Part shown: one piece after another, positions 46,599 through 58,874 of the stretch | Layout of the letters: each line of letters starts with the position of its first letter | Position numbering within the stretch: position 1 is the first letter of the stretch | NCBI RefSeq assembly: GCF_003432385.1 | Contig: NZ_CP031841.1 | Location: 1,713,579 to 1,777,578, forward strand | Direction of reading: 5' to 3' | From: Breoghania sp. L-A4 | Lineage (GTDB): Bacteria > Pseudomonadota > Alphaproteobacteria > Rhizobiales > Stappiaceae | DNA: 64,000 nt | Notes under the pieces: model-generated | Told to the model about the DNA's origin: nothing | Databases searched by the model: none | What the model saw: only the letters and a program-made list of their open reading frames with translations | Program-made: the position numbers and the translations under genes

Positions 46599-47480
46599 CT
46601 ACTCGAAAATAGACCTGCGCGCGGCGACGGCTTCACAAATGAAGTCCGCCGCCGCGCGGACCCTTCGCACGTCGCGCAGGCTCTCGTGATAGGTGATCCA
46701 GTAGGCGCGGCGGATGGTGATGTCCGGCAGCACCTGGACAAGATCCGGATCGCGCCGCGCGATGAAGCCGTGCAAGATGCCGATGCCCGCGCCGCCGCGC
46801 ACGGCCTCCGTCTGGCCCAGCGCCGAGGCGATCTCGAAACGCGCCGACCAGTTCCGGTCGATCTCGGCGGCGTAGTTCAGCGAAGGCGCGAACACCAAGT
46901 CATCCACATAGCCGACAAGTTGATGCGCGCCCAGCTCGGCTGTGGACCGCGGCGCGCCGTGCGCCTCGACATAGCCGCGCGCGGCATAGAGGCCGAGGGA
47001 ATAGTCCACCAGCTTGCGCGCCACCAGCCGGCCGTGCTCGGGACGGCTGACGGTGACCGCGATGTCCGCCTCGCGCCGCGACAGCGAGAAGGAGCGCGGC
47101 ACCGGCACCAGTTGCACCGTGAGATCGGGATAGTGCGCGGTGAGCTCACCCAGGCGAGGCGCCAGGAAGGCAACACCGAAGCCGTCCGGCGCGCCGATGC
47201 GCACGGTGCCTGAAACCTCCACGTCCGTGCCGCCGATCGCCGCGCGCGCGGCCAGCATTTCCGCTTCGATGCGCTCGGCCGCCGGCAGGAACCGCTCGCC
47301 CGCCGCCGTCAGCACGCAGCCGTTGGTGCGCCGCTCGAACAGCTTGGTCTGCAGCGCCTCCTCCAGCGCGGTCAGCCGCCGGCCCACCGTGGCGTGGTTC
47401 AACCCCAGCCGTTTGGCCGCCGCCAGGATCTGTCCGGAGCGCGCGATGGCAAGAAAAATCCGTGCGTCGTCCCAGTTCAT
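46599..47480 (-). CDS. LysR family transcriptional regulator
   Basis: Protein of 293 residues. The helix-turn-helix spans SGQILAAAKRLGLNHATVGR (residues 15-34), and the effector domain starts near residue 90. It is divergent from the methylmalonate-semialdehyde dehydrogenase gene across 177 bases that contain a LysR-type dyad, so it is the probable regulator of that gene. Convergent with coxG. Confidence 0.93.
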   Translation of the reverse strand: MNWDDARIFLAIARSGQILAAAKRLGLNHATVGRRLTALEEALQTKLFERRTNGCVLTAAGERFLPAAERIEAEMLAARAAIGGTDVEVSGTVRIGAPDGFGVAFLAPRLGELTAHYPDLTVQLVPVPRSFSLSRREADIAVTVSRPEHGRLVARKLVDYSLGLYAARGYVEAHGAPRSTAELGAHQLVGYVDDLVFAPSLNYAAEIDRNWSARFEIASALGQTEAVRGGAGIGILHGFIARRDPDLVQVLPDITIRRAYWITYHESLRDVRRVRAAADFICEAVAARRSIFE

Positions 47481-47542
47481 GGCATGCTTTCAGATTGAAC
47501 GTGAGGGTCAAAATGCGCACATCGGATGCGCTAAGTCGAGTA

Positions 47543-47567
47543 TTGTGTTTCAAAAATTAAAGCACAA
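47543..47567. promoter_or_regulatory. LysR-box-like inverted repeat between lysR and mmsA
   Basis: TTGTGTTT (47543-47550) and AAGCACAA (47560-47567) form an inverted repeat with one mismatch and a nine-base spacer. The T-rich to A-rich form and the position midway between the divergent genes fit a LysR operator. Confidence 0.45.
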
Positions 47568-47657
47568 AATGCCAGCCACAGAGAATCCGGCCGCGTGCCG
47601 GAGGCGAAACACGACGCGGCTCTAAGCCGCTTGGCGAAACAATTCAGGGAGGTCTCC

Positions 47658-49157
<1,500 letters not shown>

Positions 49158-49180
49158 GGGTGTTGGCGGATAAACCGGAA

Positions 49181-49207
49181 AAGCATCGCGGCGCGCCCGC
49201 GATGCTT
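49181..49207 (+). terminator. hairpin downstream of mmsA
   Basis: AAGCATCGCGG (49181-49191) pairs perfectly with CCGCGATGCTT (49197-49207), loop of five bases, 24 bases after the mmsA stop. Few T residues follow. Confidence 0.7.
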
Positions 49208-49247
49208 GTGTGCTGCTCCAATAAACAAGTAAGCGATAGGGCTTGTT

Positions 49248-49661
49248 TTATCTGGGTCTCAGCTTGATATGCGTGAATTGATACCCGGTCCCGAATTTGT
49301 TCTTAACATAGTATGAGAGGACGAAATCGTCTTTTCCGGAATATCCCTTTTTCGGAGTATATTCGAAATAGCTTTTTTGGGTCCTGACTTTCCCTTTCAG
49401 AGGCTTGTTCAAAAGCTCGGCCTTCAGCATGGTCGCGGGAAAATCGCGCGATGACAGCTCGATGATTTGACGGCATCCCTTGCCAGGTTTGTACACGCCG
49501 CTGTAGACGCGGACGTCATATCCCGCGACCTTTTCGATGCCTTTGTATTGGACGTTGCACGGCGGCATCGCCGTGCCGGCGGAAGCGGAGCCGATGCTCG
49601 CAAACAGTGCGGAAATCACAAGTGCGGGGAAAATCACAAGTGCGGGGAAAATGGGCCGCAT
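49248..49661 (-). CDS. small secreted protein of unknown function, low GC
   Basis: Protein of 137 residues starting at ATG 49661, with GGAGG five bases before. A signal peptide (MRPIFPALVIFPALVISALF, cut near ASA) contains the hexapeptide FPALVI twice, from a perfect 18-base tandem duplication. The mature part ends with PKKGYSGKDDFVLSYYVKN, an Ig-like strand pattern seen in bacterial extracellular beta-sandwich domains. GC is visibly lower than in neighbouring genes (runs such as GAATATCCCTTTTTC), suggesting recent acquisition. Two Cys residues may form a disulfide. Function unknown. Confidence 0.75.
   Translation of the reverse strand: MRPIFPALVIFPALVISALFASIGSASAGTAMPPCNVQYKGIEKVAGYDVRVYSGVYKPGKGCRQIIELSSRDFPATMLKAELLNKPLKGKVRTQKSYFEYTPKKGYSGKDDFVLSYYVKNKFGTGYQFTHIKLRPR
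49613..49648 (-). repeat. 18-base tandem duplication in signal-peptide region
   Basis: AAATCACAAGTGCGGGGA occurs twice without gap (49613-49630 and 49631-49648). In the minus-strand gene it duplicates six residues (FPALVI) of the hydrophobic core, keeping frame. Confidence 0.95.
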
Positions 49662-49843
49662 ATTACCTCCGAAGTTGGAATCAATGGAATAAATATCGCA
49701 ATTAATACTGAGGCCTCCCGTCTGGAATAGCAATCTGTGCAGTTCCGTCCCAAATCCGTCTGGGGCATTTACGTGCTGCCGCGGACCCCAATAGGATGCT
49801 TCAAACAGGACGGACGCGTTGCGCGTCTCCGTGGGAGGAAAGC

Positions 49844-51031
49844 ATGTCCAATCGTGAAGTCGTCATTCTCGCCGGCGCCCGCACCGCCATCGGCACCTTC
49901 GGCGGGGCGCTGAAGGACGTTCCGCCCTCGGCTCTGGCGGCGCTGGTGACGCGCGAGGCGATGGGCCGCGCGGACGTGGCGCCGGATGCTGTCGGGCATG
50001 TGGTCTTCGGAAACGTCATCCACACCGAGCCGCGCGACATGTATCTCTCGCGCATCGCCGCCGTCGAGGCGGGCATTCCGGTGGAGGTTCCGGCGCTGAC
50101 GGTCAACCGGCTGTGCGGCTCCGGCGCGCAAGCCATCGTCTCAGCCGCGCAGACGATCCTGCTGGGCGACGTCGAGGTGGCGGTCGCGGGCGGCGCGGAA
50201 AGCATGAGCCGCGCGCCCTATGCCTCGCTGGATGCGCGTTTCGGCCAGAAGATGGGCGACGCGACGATGGCCGACATGATGCTGGGCGCGCTGAATTGCC
50301 CCTTCGGCACCGGCCACATGGGGGTTACGGCGGAAAACGTGGCCCGCGACTGGAACATCTCCCGCGCGGATCAGGACGCGTTGGCGCTGGAAAGCCAAAA
50401 GCGCGCGGCATCCGCCATCAAGGACGGCCGTTTCAGGGAGCAGATCGTTCCGGTCGAGGTCAAGGTCCGGCGCGACACGGTTTCCTTCGACACCGACGAG
50501 CATGTGCGTGGCGACACCACGGCCGAGACGCTGGCGTCCCTGCGCGCCGTGTTCCAGAAGGATGGTTCGGTGACCGCAGGCAATGCCTCCGGAATCAACG
50601 ATGGCGCCGCGGCGGTGATCCTGATGGACCGCGAGCGGGCCGAGCGCGAGGGCCGCAAGCCCATGGCGCGGATCGTCGGCTACGCGCATGCGGGCGTGGA
50701 GCCCAGCGTGATGGGCGTGGGCCCGATTCCGGCCGTGCGCAAGCTGCTGGAAAAGACCGGATTGTCGGTCGCGGATTTTGACACGATCGAATCCAATGAG
50801 GCCTTTGCCGCCCAGGCCTGCGCGGTGGCGAAGGATCTCGGCCTGCCGGCCGAAAAACTCAATCCCAACGGTGGCGCCATCGCGCTCGGCCATCCGGTCG
50901 GTGCCACGGGCTGCATCGTCACCATCAAGGCGATGTACGAGCTCAAGCGCATCGGCGGCCGCTTTGGTCTGATCACCATGTGCATCGGCGGCGGCCAGGG
51001 CATCGCGATCGCGATCGAGAACCTCGCGTAG
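49844..51031 (+). CDS. acetyl-CoA acetyltransferase family thiolase
   Basis: Protein of 395 residues. ATG 49844 follows GGGAGG. The nucleophile Cys is in LTVNRLCGSGAQAIV; the His in GGAIALGHPVGATG; the second Cys in MCIGGGQGIAIAIE. The size and the GHMGVTAENVARDW region fit biosynthetic or BktB-type thiolases, which join or split 3-ketoacyl-CoA and acetyl-CoA. It may serve fatty-acid breakdown or polyhydroxyalkanoate synthesis. Confidence 0.92.
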   Translation: MSNREVVILAGARTAIGTFGGALKDVPPSALAALVTREAMGRADVAPDAVGHVVFGNVIHTEPRDMYLSRIAAVEAGIPVEVPALTVNRLCGSGAQAIVSAAQTILLGDVEVAVAGGAESMSRAPYASLDARFGQKMGDATMADMMLGALNCPFGTGHMGVTAENVARDWNISRADQDALALESQKRAASAIKDGRFREQIVPVEVKVRRDTVSFDTDEHVRGDTTAETLASLRAVFQKDGSVTAGNASGINDGAAAVILMDRERAEREGRKPMARIVGYAHAGVEPSVMGVGPIPAVRKLLEKTGLSVADFDTIESNEAFAAQACAVAKDLGLPAEKLNPNGGAIALGHPVGATGCIVTIKAMYELKRIGGRFGLITMCIGGGQGIAIAIENLA

Positions 51032-51071
51032 CCCTTCCGGCGATTCGTCGTCGTAATTTTACTGACCACAC

Positions 51072-51107
51072 GCCCGCTTGCCCGTATCATTGGTCGGGCA
51101 AGCGGGC
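51072..51107 (+). terminator. hairpin downstream of the thiolase gene
   Basis: GCCCGCTTGCCCG (51072-51084) pairs with CGGGCAAGCGGGC (51095-51107), perfect 13-base stem with a ten-base loop. It lies 41 bases past the thiolase stop and before the SMP-30 ribosome-binding site. No T-run follows. Confidence 0.7.
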
Positions 51108-51128
51108 AGAACCAATCGGGAGCGAGGC

Positions 51129-52054
51129 GTGCAGAAACTGGGTCAGGTGTCGCAATGGCGGGCGGTCGACTGTGGCGCTGTGGTCAAAACGGACAGCGGC
51201 GTGCGGATCGCGGCCAACGTGGGAAACATTCTCGGCGAAGGACCCCTGTGGCATCCCGAGGCGCAGTGCCTGTTCTGGTTCGATATCCTGCGCTCGAAAC
51301 TCTACCGGATGGCGGGCGAGGGCGACGTCGCCGTAATGGACCTGCCGTTCATGGGATCGGCCGCGGGCTGGATCGACGCGGGCAACCTGCTGCTTGCCGG
51401 CGATGATGGCTTCTATGTGCTGGACATGGAAAGCGGCAGCCTGCATCCGCATATGGTGCTGGAGGACGACAATCCCGCAACCCGGTCCAACGATGGCCGG
51501 GTCGATCCCTGGGGCCGCTTCTGGATCGGCACCATGGGACGCAAGCTTGAGGCGGCGGCCGGCGCGCTCTACCGGCTCGACGGCGCCCGGCTGGAGGTTC
51601 TCAAGCAGGACATCAGCATCCCCAACTCGATCGCGTTCTCGCCCGACCGCGCCCGGGCCTATTTCGCCGACAGTCCCAGCCGCAACATCCTGGCGCTCGA
51701 TCTGAACCCGGAGACCGGGGATATTTTGCGCCAGCGGGTGTTCGCCTCGCTGGACGACAGCGACTCGGTGCCCGACGGCAGCGTGGTCGACAGCGAAGGC
51801 TATCTCTGGAACGCCCAGTGGGGGCGTGGCGCGTGGTGCGCTACGCGCCCGACGGCAGCATCGACCGGACCATTGAGCTTCCCGTTGGCCAGCCCACGTG
51901 CCCGGCCTTCGGCGGGCCGGATCTGAAGACCCTCTACATCACCTCGGCAAGCGAGGACCTCGATGAAGAGGCGCTGGAGAAGCAACCCTACGCGGGCGCG
52001 GTGCTGGCGATTGACGTCGACGTGCCTGGACAGGCGGAACACCGGCTGCGCTGA
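51129..52054 (+). CDS. SMP-30/gluconolactonase family lactonase (one-base frameshift)
   Basis: The frame breaks at 51820-51824 (five G). One added G gives 308 residues. GTG 51129 is preferred because GGGAG lies six bases before, while the longer reading starts inside a hairpin. Metal ligands of the six-bladed propeller appear as Glu in ILGEGPLWHPE, Asn in SIPNSIAFSPD and Asp in VPDGSVVDSEGYLWNAQW. The rest, in the next frame, continues WRVVRYAPDGSIDRTIELPV to the usual C-terminus. Likely hydrolyses a sugar lactone. Confidence 0.87.
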
Positions 52055-52108
52055 CGGGTTTTCACCCGTGCGTGCGGAACCGGCATTCACCAGGAGGGAG
52101 CGATCTCC

Positions 52109-53103
52109 ATGAAATTGCGCTTGGCGATCCTTGCCCTGACGGCTTGCTTTTTGCACGCCGCAGCGGCGAAAGCGGAAGACCCTGGCGCATGGCGGTCGCA
52201 GCATTTCACCGCGCATCCGCTTGTCGGACGGATCTATTCCGCGGCGCTCGAGGCCTTCGTCAGCGAGGACGCGCTTGTCCGTGACGCGGCAGCCGCCCGC
52301 TATGTGCTGCTGGGCGAAACCCACGACAACGCCGATCACCATCTGTTGCAGGCGCGTGTGATCGCGGCACTCGCCGCGGCCGGGCGCGATCCCGCTGTGG
52401 TCTTCGAGATGGTGTCCGTAGACAAGGCGCAAGCGCTCGCGGACCATCTGGCGGCGCATCCCAACGATGCGGCGGGGCTCGGCGAGGCGCTCGGCTGGAG
52501 CGCCAGCGGCTGGCCCGCGTGGCCGTTCTATGAACCGGTGGCGCGAGCCGCGCTCGATGCCGGTCTGACGCTTGTTGCCGGCGATCTGGATCCATCGCAG
52601 CGCAAGCGCATCGGCACGCAGGGGTTTGATGCCGTGCCGCCGGAGGAGCGCGCGGAATTGGCCCTTGATCAGCCGTTGAGCGAAGGCGCTGCCGCCGATC
52701 TGGAGAACACGTTGCGGATCTCTCACTGCGGCATGCTGCCCGACGCCGCGGTCAGCGCCATCTTCAAGGTGCAGAGGGCGCGCGATGCCGCGCTGGCACG
52801 CGCCATGCTGTCGTCGGGGGAAAGGCCGGCGCCGTGCTTATTGCCGGCGGCGGTCATGCGCGCGCGGACTATGCCGTGCCGTGGTATCTGCGTGCCCGCG
52901 ATCCGGAGGCGACGATCATCAGCATCGGATTCACGGAAGTGGAACCGGACGAGGTCGATCCGCGCGCCTACCTGCCGGGGCAAGACGGTGCGGGGTTCGT
53001 TGATGGTATCGCGCCGTTCGATTATCTTTGGTTTACGCCCAAGGGAAACGTCAGCGATCATTGCGCGGACTTGAAGGAACGTTTCAGCAAGCCCGCCAAA
53101 TAG
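52109..53103 (+). CDS. ChaN-like haem-binding/erythromycin esterase-like protein (one-base frameshift)
   Basis: ATG 52109 begins a signal peptide (MKLRLAILALTACFLHAAAA). The first frame contains ARYVLLGETHDNADHHLLQA, the conserved ChaN/DUF399 motif. The frame breaks at 52816-52820 (five G); an added G joins it to LIAGGGHARADYAVPWYLRA and gives 331 residues ending ERFSKPAK. ChaN-type proteins bind haem in the periplasm and are linked to iron uptake. There is no lipobox Cys at the expected site, so it may be soluble. Confidence 0.83.
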
Positions 53104-53170
53104 CCGTTCCCTGACGATCCTTCCGTCGGTGAGCTGTGGGAGGGCGTGCGACACTCTTGCGGGGAACGCC

Positions 53171-53548
53171 ATGCTTGAAATCGGAAATCTGGACGCCGAG
53201 TTCGCCAAGATCACCGACTATTGGTCGCCGCGTGTCATCGCCATGGCCAACGGCCAGTTCGTCAAGCTGGCCAAGGTGAAGGGCGATTTCGTGCTGCATA
53301 GCCACGACGAGGAGGATGAGTTCTTCTTTGTCGTCAAAGGCACATTCGTCTTGCGCTATCCCGGCCGCGAGGACGTGACGCTGAAGCAAGGCGATTTCCA
53401 CGTGACGCCGAAAGGCGTCGCGCATCATCCCTTCGCGCCCGAGGAAACCTGGCTGCTTTTCGTGGAACCCGCCACGACGAAGCACACGGGAGACGTCGAG
53501 ACCGACATCACCCGATCCGTTGCGGAGCAAACCGCGCACCTTCCGTGA
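53171..53548 (+). CDS. cupin domain protein
   Basis: Protein of 125 residues. The two cupin motifs are HSHDEEDEFFFVVKGTFVL and GDFHVTPKGVAHHPFAP, with His and Glu ligands for one metal ion. ATG 53171 is chosen because the conserved strand starts soon after (MLEIGNLDAEFAKITDYW). Function unknown; a small enzyme or sugar-binding role is possible. Convergent with the hybrid kinase. Confidence 0.88.
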   Translation: MLEIGNLDAEFAKITDYWSPRVIAMANGQFVKLAKVKGDFVLHSHDEEDEFFFVVKGTFVLRYPGREDVTLKQGDFHVTPKGVAHHPFAPEETWLLFVEPATTKHTGDVETDITRSVAEQTAHLP

Positions 53549-53567
53549 GATGGCGCCGCCGGCGGTA

Positions 53568-55996
53568 TCAGCCGCCGGCGTCAAGCGCCCGCCGGATGGC
53601 CCCGGCCAGTTGCCTGCGGTTGTAGGGTTTGCTCAGCAATTCGCTGGCCAGCTTGGCGATAAACGTCTCATCGCCGCTGGTCGAGTGTTCGCGCCGCTGC
53701 GTGTAGCCGCTGGTCAGCAGGATCTTGAGTTCCGGGAACATCTTGTGCGCCTCGACCGCGAGCTGATAGCCGTCCTGTCCGCCGGGCATGACGACATCGC
53801 TGAAAAGCAGGTCGATGTACGGATTGGTTCTCAGGATTTCGAGCGCCTCGCTGCCGTTGCTGGCGCTCAGCACGGTGTAGCCAAGGAAGCCGAGGTTGTG
53901 CGCGGCGATGTCGGTGAAATCCGCCTCGTCGTCGACGATCAGGATCGTTTCGGTGCCCCGGAGCATGGCGACGGGCGTTTGTGCCTTGGGGCTGGCCTCG
54001 GCGACTGTCCGGCGTGCGCGGGGCAGGTAGATGCGGAAGGTGGCGCCTTTTCCGGGATGCGTCTCGACCTTGATGTGGCCGCCCGAGCGCTGGACGAAAC
54101 CATAGACCATGCTCAGGCCCAGACCGGACCCCTTGCCTTCACCCTTTGTGGAAAAGAACGGCTCGAAAATCTTGTCGACGACATCCGGCTCCATGCCGAC
54201 GCCGGTGTCTGCGACGGAAATCATCACGAACTCGCCTTCACGGGCCAGCGGGTTCAGCTTTACGTATTCGGCATCCAGTTTGGTGTTCTCCGCGGCAATG
54301 ACCAGCGACCCGCCCTCGGGCATGGCGTCCCTGGCGTTGAGCGCCAGATTGATGAGAGCGTCCTGGAACTCTCCCGGGTCCACGTCGACCATCCACAGGT
54401 TGTCGGCAAGCCGGTTCTCGACCGTAATCGCCGCCGTCAGCGATCGGGAGATCAGCTCCTGCATGTTGTCGATGATGGCGTTCAGCGACGTCAGCTTGGT
54501 GGCCTGCGTCTTCTGGCGCGAGAAGCTCAGCAATTTGTGGGTAATGCTTGCGCCGCGGTTGACGGACTTGAGGGCCAGTTCGATCCGCTCCGAAATTTCC
54601 GGCCGGTCGGCGGCCATGTCCTGAACCAGTTCCAGGTTGCCGATGATGATGCCGAGAATATTGTTGAAGTCATGCGCGATGCCGCCGGACAGCTGGCCGA
54701 CGGCCTCCATCTTCTGCGCGCGCATCATGGCGTCCTCGGCCTGCTTGCGCCCGCTGATGTCGTTGACCATGACCAGGAAGGACGATCTTCCTTCCCATCG
54801 GATCGCGGTCGCCATCGCCTCGACAACGCGGCGGTTGCCGTCGGCGTCGACGACCGTGTTGACCATCCTCGGCCGGGAGCCGCTGCCTTCATCCACCAGA
54901 CTGTCGATACGCTGCTGTGCCGCCGCCTGGCCTTCCGGCGGGTAGAAGGACATCACGCTCTTGCCGACGATCTCCTCGGGGCTGGAGAGGCCGACGATCT
55001 TGGCGCCGGCGGGGTTGGTGAAGGAGTATTTCTCCTTGTCCGCGACATAGATGCCGATCGGCGCGAGCTTCATCACCTCGCGGAGCTTCCGCTCGCTTTC
55101 GGCGAGCCGCTCGGTGTCGCTGCGGCTCTCGGCGATGACGGCGGCCGACGACAGGGCGCTGACCGTGGCGATCAGCAGGAACACCCCAAGCGCGCCGACA
55201 TCGGCGAGACCGTCTCCGGTACCCGCCGCGACGAAGCTTGTGTCGAACCAGAGCGCCACGAGAGAAAATGTCAGGCAGGCCAGCGCCGTCGTGCGCGGTC
55301 CCAGCCGCAAGGCGCTCCAGATCAACAGCGCGAAGGGCAGAAAGCTGTAGGAGGGGAGCGCCGTCCCGGGTGAGGCGCCGTAGGAAAATATCAGAATGGT
55401 TGTCGTGGTGAGGGCGACGAGCAGAGCCGTCACCTCGACCCAGAAGACGCGATTTGCCTGCCGGATGCGTGACACGCTGTCGTCGGTCAGCAGCAGCAGC
55501 ACGGCCGGGTCACCGTCATGACTTGCAAGCAGTTGCCGATCAGCCACCAGATCCAGCCGTCATAAGGCAGGGCGTTGAAGGAATTGCTGGCAACCATCGA
55601 CGCGGGAACGCCGAAGACCGCTGCGGGCAGAATGCCGCCCCACAGCAGCAGCGCCATGACGTCGTGAAGGCGTTCGAAGCGCAGATCCAGCCTGTGGAAG
55701 CGCTGTATCAGCAGCGCGGCAACGATGGCCTGACCCGAAGAAATCAACGGAAAAATGGCGACTGCAAGGGCCGGGATCCGGCCGATCAGCGTCAGGACGA
55801 CAACATCGCAGGCGACGATGGCGGGCACGAGTATCCACCAGTGCCGTCGCGGCGTCGCCAGCAGCGCGGCCAGGAACACGCCCGTTGCGGGCCAGACGAT
55901 CGGAATGTTCTGTGATGTCGGGAAAAACAGAAAAGCCCCCGCTGCGCACAAAGTGTAGAGGCTGCAATACCGAATAATAGTGAGCGTGATGCCCAT
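53568..55996 (-). CDS. MASE1-PAS hybrid histidine kinase with C-terminal receiver (one-base frameshift)
   Basis: Frames join at 55507-55509 (three G); adding one base gives 809 residues. Residues 1-300 are a MASE1 membrane sensor (IPIVWPATGVFLAALLATPR). A PAS domain (ERKLREVMKLAPIGIYVADK) is followed by HisKA with phospho-His in GQLSGGIAHDFNNILGIIIG, HATPase with NALNARDAMPEGGS-like N box and GSGLGLSMVYGF, and a receiver domain (ILIVDDEADFTDIAAHNLGF, Asp in LLFSDVVMPGG). The receiver may pass phosphate to a separate regulator that is not next to it. Confidence 0.9.
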
Positions 55997-56257
55997 GGTC
56001 CGTGCCCGTTCCGCGCCGCACTCCCAAGGAAACGGCCCAAAGTCAATTCGAATCAGCGCAATTTTGACAATATGTTTGGCTGAATCTAGTCGCGTGGGCC
56101 GTTCAGAGGCAAATGATTCTGCCGCTGCAGTCCATTTTTCACCAGTGTTTCCGAAAAGTTGCGCGAATGACTTGTTAAGCGTTGCGGTCGCATCGAGGTG
56201 CGCGCCCTCCGCAGCCGGCCGGCCCGAATGATACGGGTCCGGCCGGCTGCGATTGTC
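55997..56257. terminator. gap with glcB terminator-like hairpin
   Basis: CGCAGCCGGCC (56210-56220) and GGCCGGCTGCG (56241-56251) pair in an 11-base stem whose inner bases continue to pair (CCCG with CGGG). It lies just after the glcB stop on the minus strand. The rest of the 260-base gap up to the kinase start shows nothing else. Confidence 0.65.
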
Positions 56258-58414
56258 TTAGCCCTGCATCGCCTTCAGTTCCAGGCGGCGGGCGTGAAGC
56301 ACCGGTTCGGTGTAGCCCGACGGCTGCTCGCGGCCCTTGAAAACCAGATCGCAAGCGGCCTTGAAGGCCGGACCGTCGAAGGCCGGCGCCATGGGCGTGT
56401 AGGCGGGATCGCCCGCGTTCTGGCGGTCGACCACCTCGGCCATGCGCTTCATGGTCTCCATCACCTGATCCCCGGACACCACGCCATGGTGCAGCCAGTT
56501 GGCGATATGCTGCGAGGAGATGCGGCAGGTGGCGCGGTCTTCCATCAGGCCGACGTCGTTGATGTCGGGCACCTTGGAGCAGCCGACTCCCTGGTCGACC
56601 CAGCGCACGACATAGCCGAGGATTCCTTGCGCATTGTTTTCGATCTCGGCGCGCACCTCGTCGTCCGACCAGTTGGCGCCCTGGGCCACCGGGATCGTCA
56701 GGATATCGTCGAGCGAGGCGCGGCCGCGGCTTTCCAGCTCGTCCTGGCGCCTTTGCACGTTGACGGTGTGATAGTGCGTCGCGTGCAGGGTGGCGGCGGT
56801 GGGCGAGGGCACCCAGGCGCAATTGGCGCCCGCCTGCGGATGGCCGATCTTCTGTTCCAGCATGGCGTGCATCAGGTCAGGCATGGCCCACATGCCCTTG
56901 CCGATCTGCGCATGCCCGCGCAAGCCGCACTCGAGCCCGATGTCGACGTTCCAGTCCTCATAGGCGATGATCCACGGCTGGCTCTTCATGTCCGCCTTGC
57001 GCACCATGGGGCCGGCTTCCATCGAAGTGTGGATCTCGTCGCCGGTGCGGTCGAGGAAGCCGGTGTTGATGAAGGCCACGCGGGATTTCGCCGCCCGGAT
57101 GCATTCCTTGAGGTTGACCGTGGTGCGGCGTTCCTCGTCCATGATGCCGATCTTCAGCGTGTTCGGCGCAAGCCCCAGGAAGCCCTCGACGCGGCCGAAA
57201 ATTTCGTCGGTGAAGGCGGTTTCCTCCGGGCCGTGCAGCTTCGGCTTGACGATGTAGACGGAGCCCGCGCGCGAGTTGCCAGGGCCGTCGTTCTTCAGGT
57301 CGTGAATGGCGATCAGCGAGGTGAAGGCGGCATCCAGCAGGCCCTCGAAGGCCTCGTCGCCGTTCCGATCGAGCACGGCCGGATTGGTCATCAGGTGGCC
57401 GACGTTGCGCACCAGCATCAAGGAGCGGCCGTGCAGCGACAGGGCGGATCCGTCGGGTGCCGTGTACACACGGTCGCCGTTGAGTTTGCGGGTGAAGGTC
57501 TTGCCGCCCTTGGTCACCTCTTCGGTCAAATCGCCCTTCATCAGGCCGAGCCAGTTGCGGTAGGCGACGACCTTGTCCTCGGCGTCGACGGCCGCGACCG
57601 AATCCTCGCAGTCCATGATCGTCGAGATGGCGCTCTCGAGAATGACGTCCGCGACGCCCGCCTTGTCCGACGCGCCGATGGTGCTGTCGCGGTCGATCGT
57701 AATCTCGGCGTGCAGTTCGTTGTTGACGATCAGCACGGCAGACGGATTGGACGCCTCGCCCCGGTAACCGGCGAACTGCGTCGGATCGGAAAGCCCGGTC
57801 TCCGTGCCGTCCGCCATTGCGACGAAAAGCCCGCCGTCGCGCACGCTGTAGGCCGTCACGTCGGCATGGCTGCCGCCGGCCAGGGGTGCTGCGCCGTCGA
57901 GAAAACTCTTGGCCCAGGCGATGACGCGGGCGCCGCGTTCGGGATCGTAGCCGCCCGGCTTGGGCAGGTCGCCCAGCGCGTCGGTGCCGTAGAGCGCGTC
58001 GTAGAGCGAGCCCCAGCGCGCGTTCGCCGCGTTGAGCGCGTAGCGGGCGTTCATCACCGGCACGACGAGCTGCGGACCCGCGATGATCGAGATTTCCGGA
58101 TCGATCCTGTCGCTGTCGACGGAAAACTCTCCGCCCTCGGGCACCAGATAGCCGATGTCGCCGAGGAACGCCTTGTAGGCGGCCATGTCCTGCGGCTTGC
58201 CGCCTGCGTGCCAGGCGTCGATTTTGGCCTGGATCGCCTCGCGCTTGTCGATCAGCGCCTTGTTCTTCGGGCCAAGGTCGTTGACCAGCGCGCCGAGGCC
58301 ATCCCAGAAATCCCCAGGCGCGACGCCTGTCCCCGGCAGCGCTTCCGTCTCGATGAAGTCGTAAAGCTCCCGGGCGACCTTGATGCCGCTGATGTCGACG
58401 CGGTTGGCTGTCAT
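56258..58414 (-). CDS. glcB: malate synthase G
   Basis: Protein of 718 residues, the normal G-isoform length. Starts [20 protein letters not shown]. Typical regions are [20 protein letters not shown], the active-site acid region, [20 protein letters not shown] and the C-terminal CLEFDGGxSxIKQ-like end replaced here by the family [20 protein letters not shown]. It condenses glyoxylate and acetyl-CoA to malate in the glyoxylate bypass and glycolate use. No isocitrate lyase is in the window. Confidence 0.95.
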   Translation of the reverse strand: MTANRVDISGIKVARELYDFIETEALPGTGVAPGDFWDGLGALVNDLGPKNKALIDKREAIQAKIDAWHAGGKPQDMAAYKAFLGDIGYLVPEGGEFSVDSDRIDPEISIIAGPQLVVPVMNARYALNAANARWGSLYDALYGTDALGDLPKPGGYDPERGARVIAWAKSFLDGAAPLAGGSHADVTAYSVRDGGLFVAMADGTETGLSDPTQFAGYRGEASNPSAVLIVNNELHAEITIDRDSTIGASDKAGVADVILESAISTIMDCEDSVAAVDAEDKVVAYRNWLGLMKGDLTEEVTKGGKTFTRKLNGDRVYTAPDGSALSLHGRSLMLVRNVGHLMTNPAVLDRNGDEAFEGLLDAAFTSLIAIHDLKNDGPGNSRAGSVYIVKPKLHGPEETAFTDEIFGRVEGFLGLAPNTLKIGIMDEERRTTVNLKECIRAAKSRVAFINTGFLDRTGDEIHTSMEAGPMVRKADMKSQPWIIAYEDWNVDIGLECGLRGHAQIGKGMWAMPDLMHAMLEQKIGHPQAGANCAWVPSPTAATLHATHYHTVNVQRRQDELESRGRASLDDILTIPVAQGANWSDDEVRAEIENNAQGILGYVVRWVDQGVGCSKVPDINDVGLMEDRATCRISSQHIANWLHHGVVSGDQVMETMKRMAEVVDRQNAGDPAYTPMAPAFDGPAFKAACDLVFKGREQPSGYTEPVLHARRLELKAMQG

Positions 58415-58613
58415 GTTCTGGTTCCTGACGTTCGGCAGGCCCGGGCGCGCCTGGCGCGCATGCGGACGTGTGTCTGCGGACGGGAGATCCCGATCCTGTG
58501 AGCAGTCAGATAGCAGCTTGCCGGTGCGGCTTTAATTGGGGAAGTGGAAAAGCTGTCTTTCCAAACGGCATGGGACGAAAGTGGGAGAGGGCGCGCGGTG
58601 ACGTTTGTCTCGC

Positions 58614-58874
58614 TCAGCGCTGCTGCTTGCTTTGCATATAGGCGCGCAAGATCGCGTTCATGCGGCTCTGGTAGCCCTTGCCTTGCGCCTTGAACCAGTC
58701 GAGCACATCCGCGTCGAAGCGGATCGTGACCTGTCTTTTTGTCGCGGGACGCGTCAGCTTCGCGGCCTCGAAGAAGGCATCATCGAGTTCCGGAATGTCG
58801 CTGTGGTCGATCTGCTCGTCCGGCAGCGCGGCCAGTTCCTCAAGGCTCAGTTCTGCGTTGTAACGCTTCTTCAT
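58614..58874 (-). CDS. brnA: BrnA-type antitoxin
   Basis: Protein of 86 residues with a ribbon-helix-helix-like C-terminus: TKRQVTIRFDADVLDWFKAQ followed by GYQSRMNAILRAYM, the BrnA signature. It neutralises the BrnT ribonuclease and represses the pair. Its start overlaps the end of brnT by 35 bases. Confidence 0.92.
   Translation of the reverse strand: MKKRYNAELSLEELAALPDEQIDHSDIPELDDAFFEAAKLTRPATKRQVTIRFDADVLDWFKAQGKGYQSRMNAILRAYMQSKQQR

Noticed and set aside
56198-58501. Open frame of about 767 codons on the plus strand
   Set aside because: It is antisense to malate synthase G over its whole length, has Arg/Val/Asp/Gly-rich composition typical of high-GC shadow frames and no recognisable domain.
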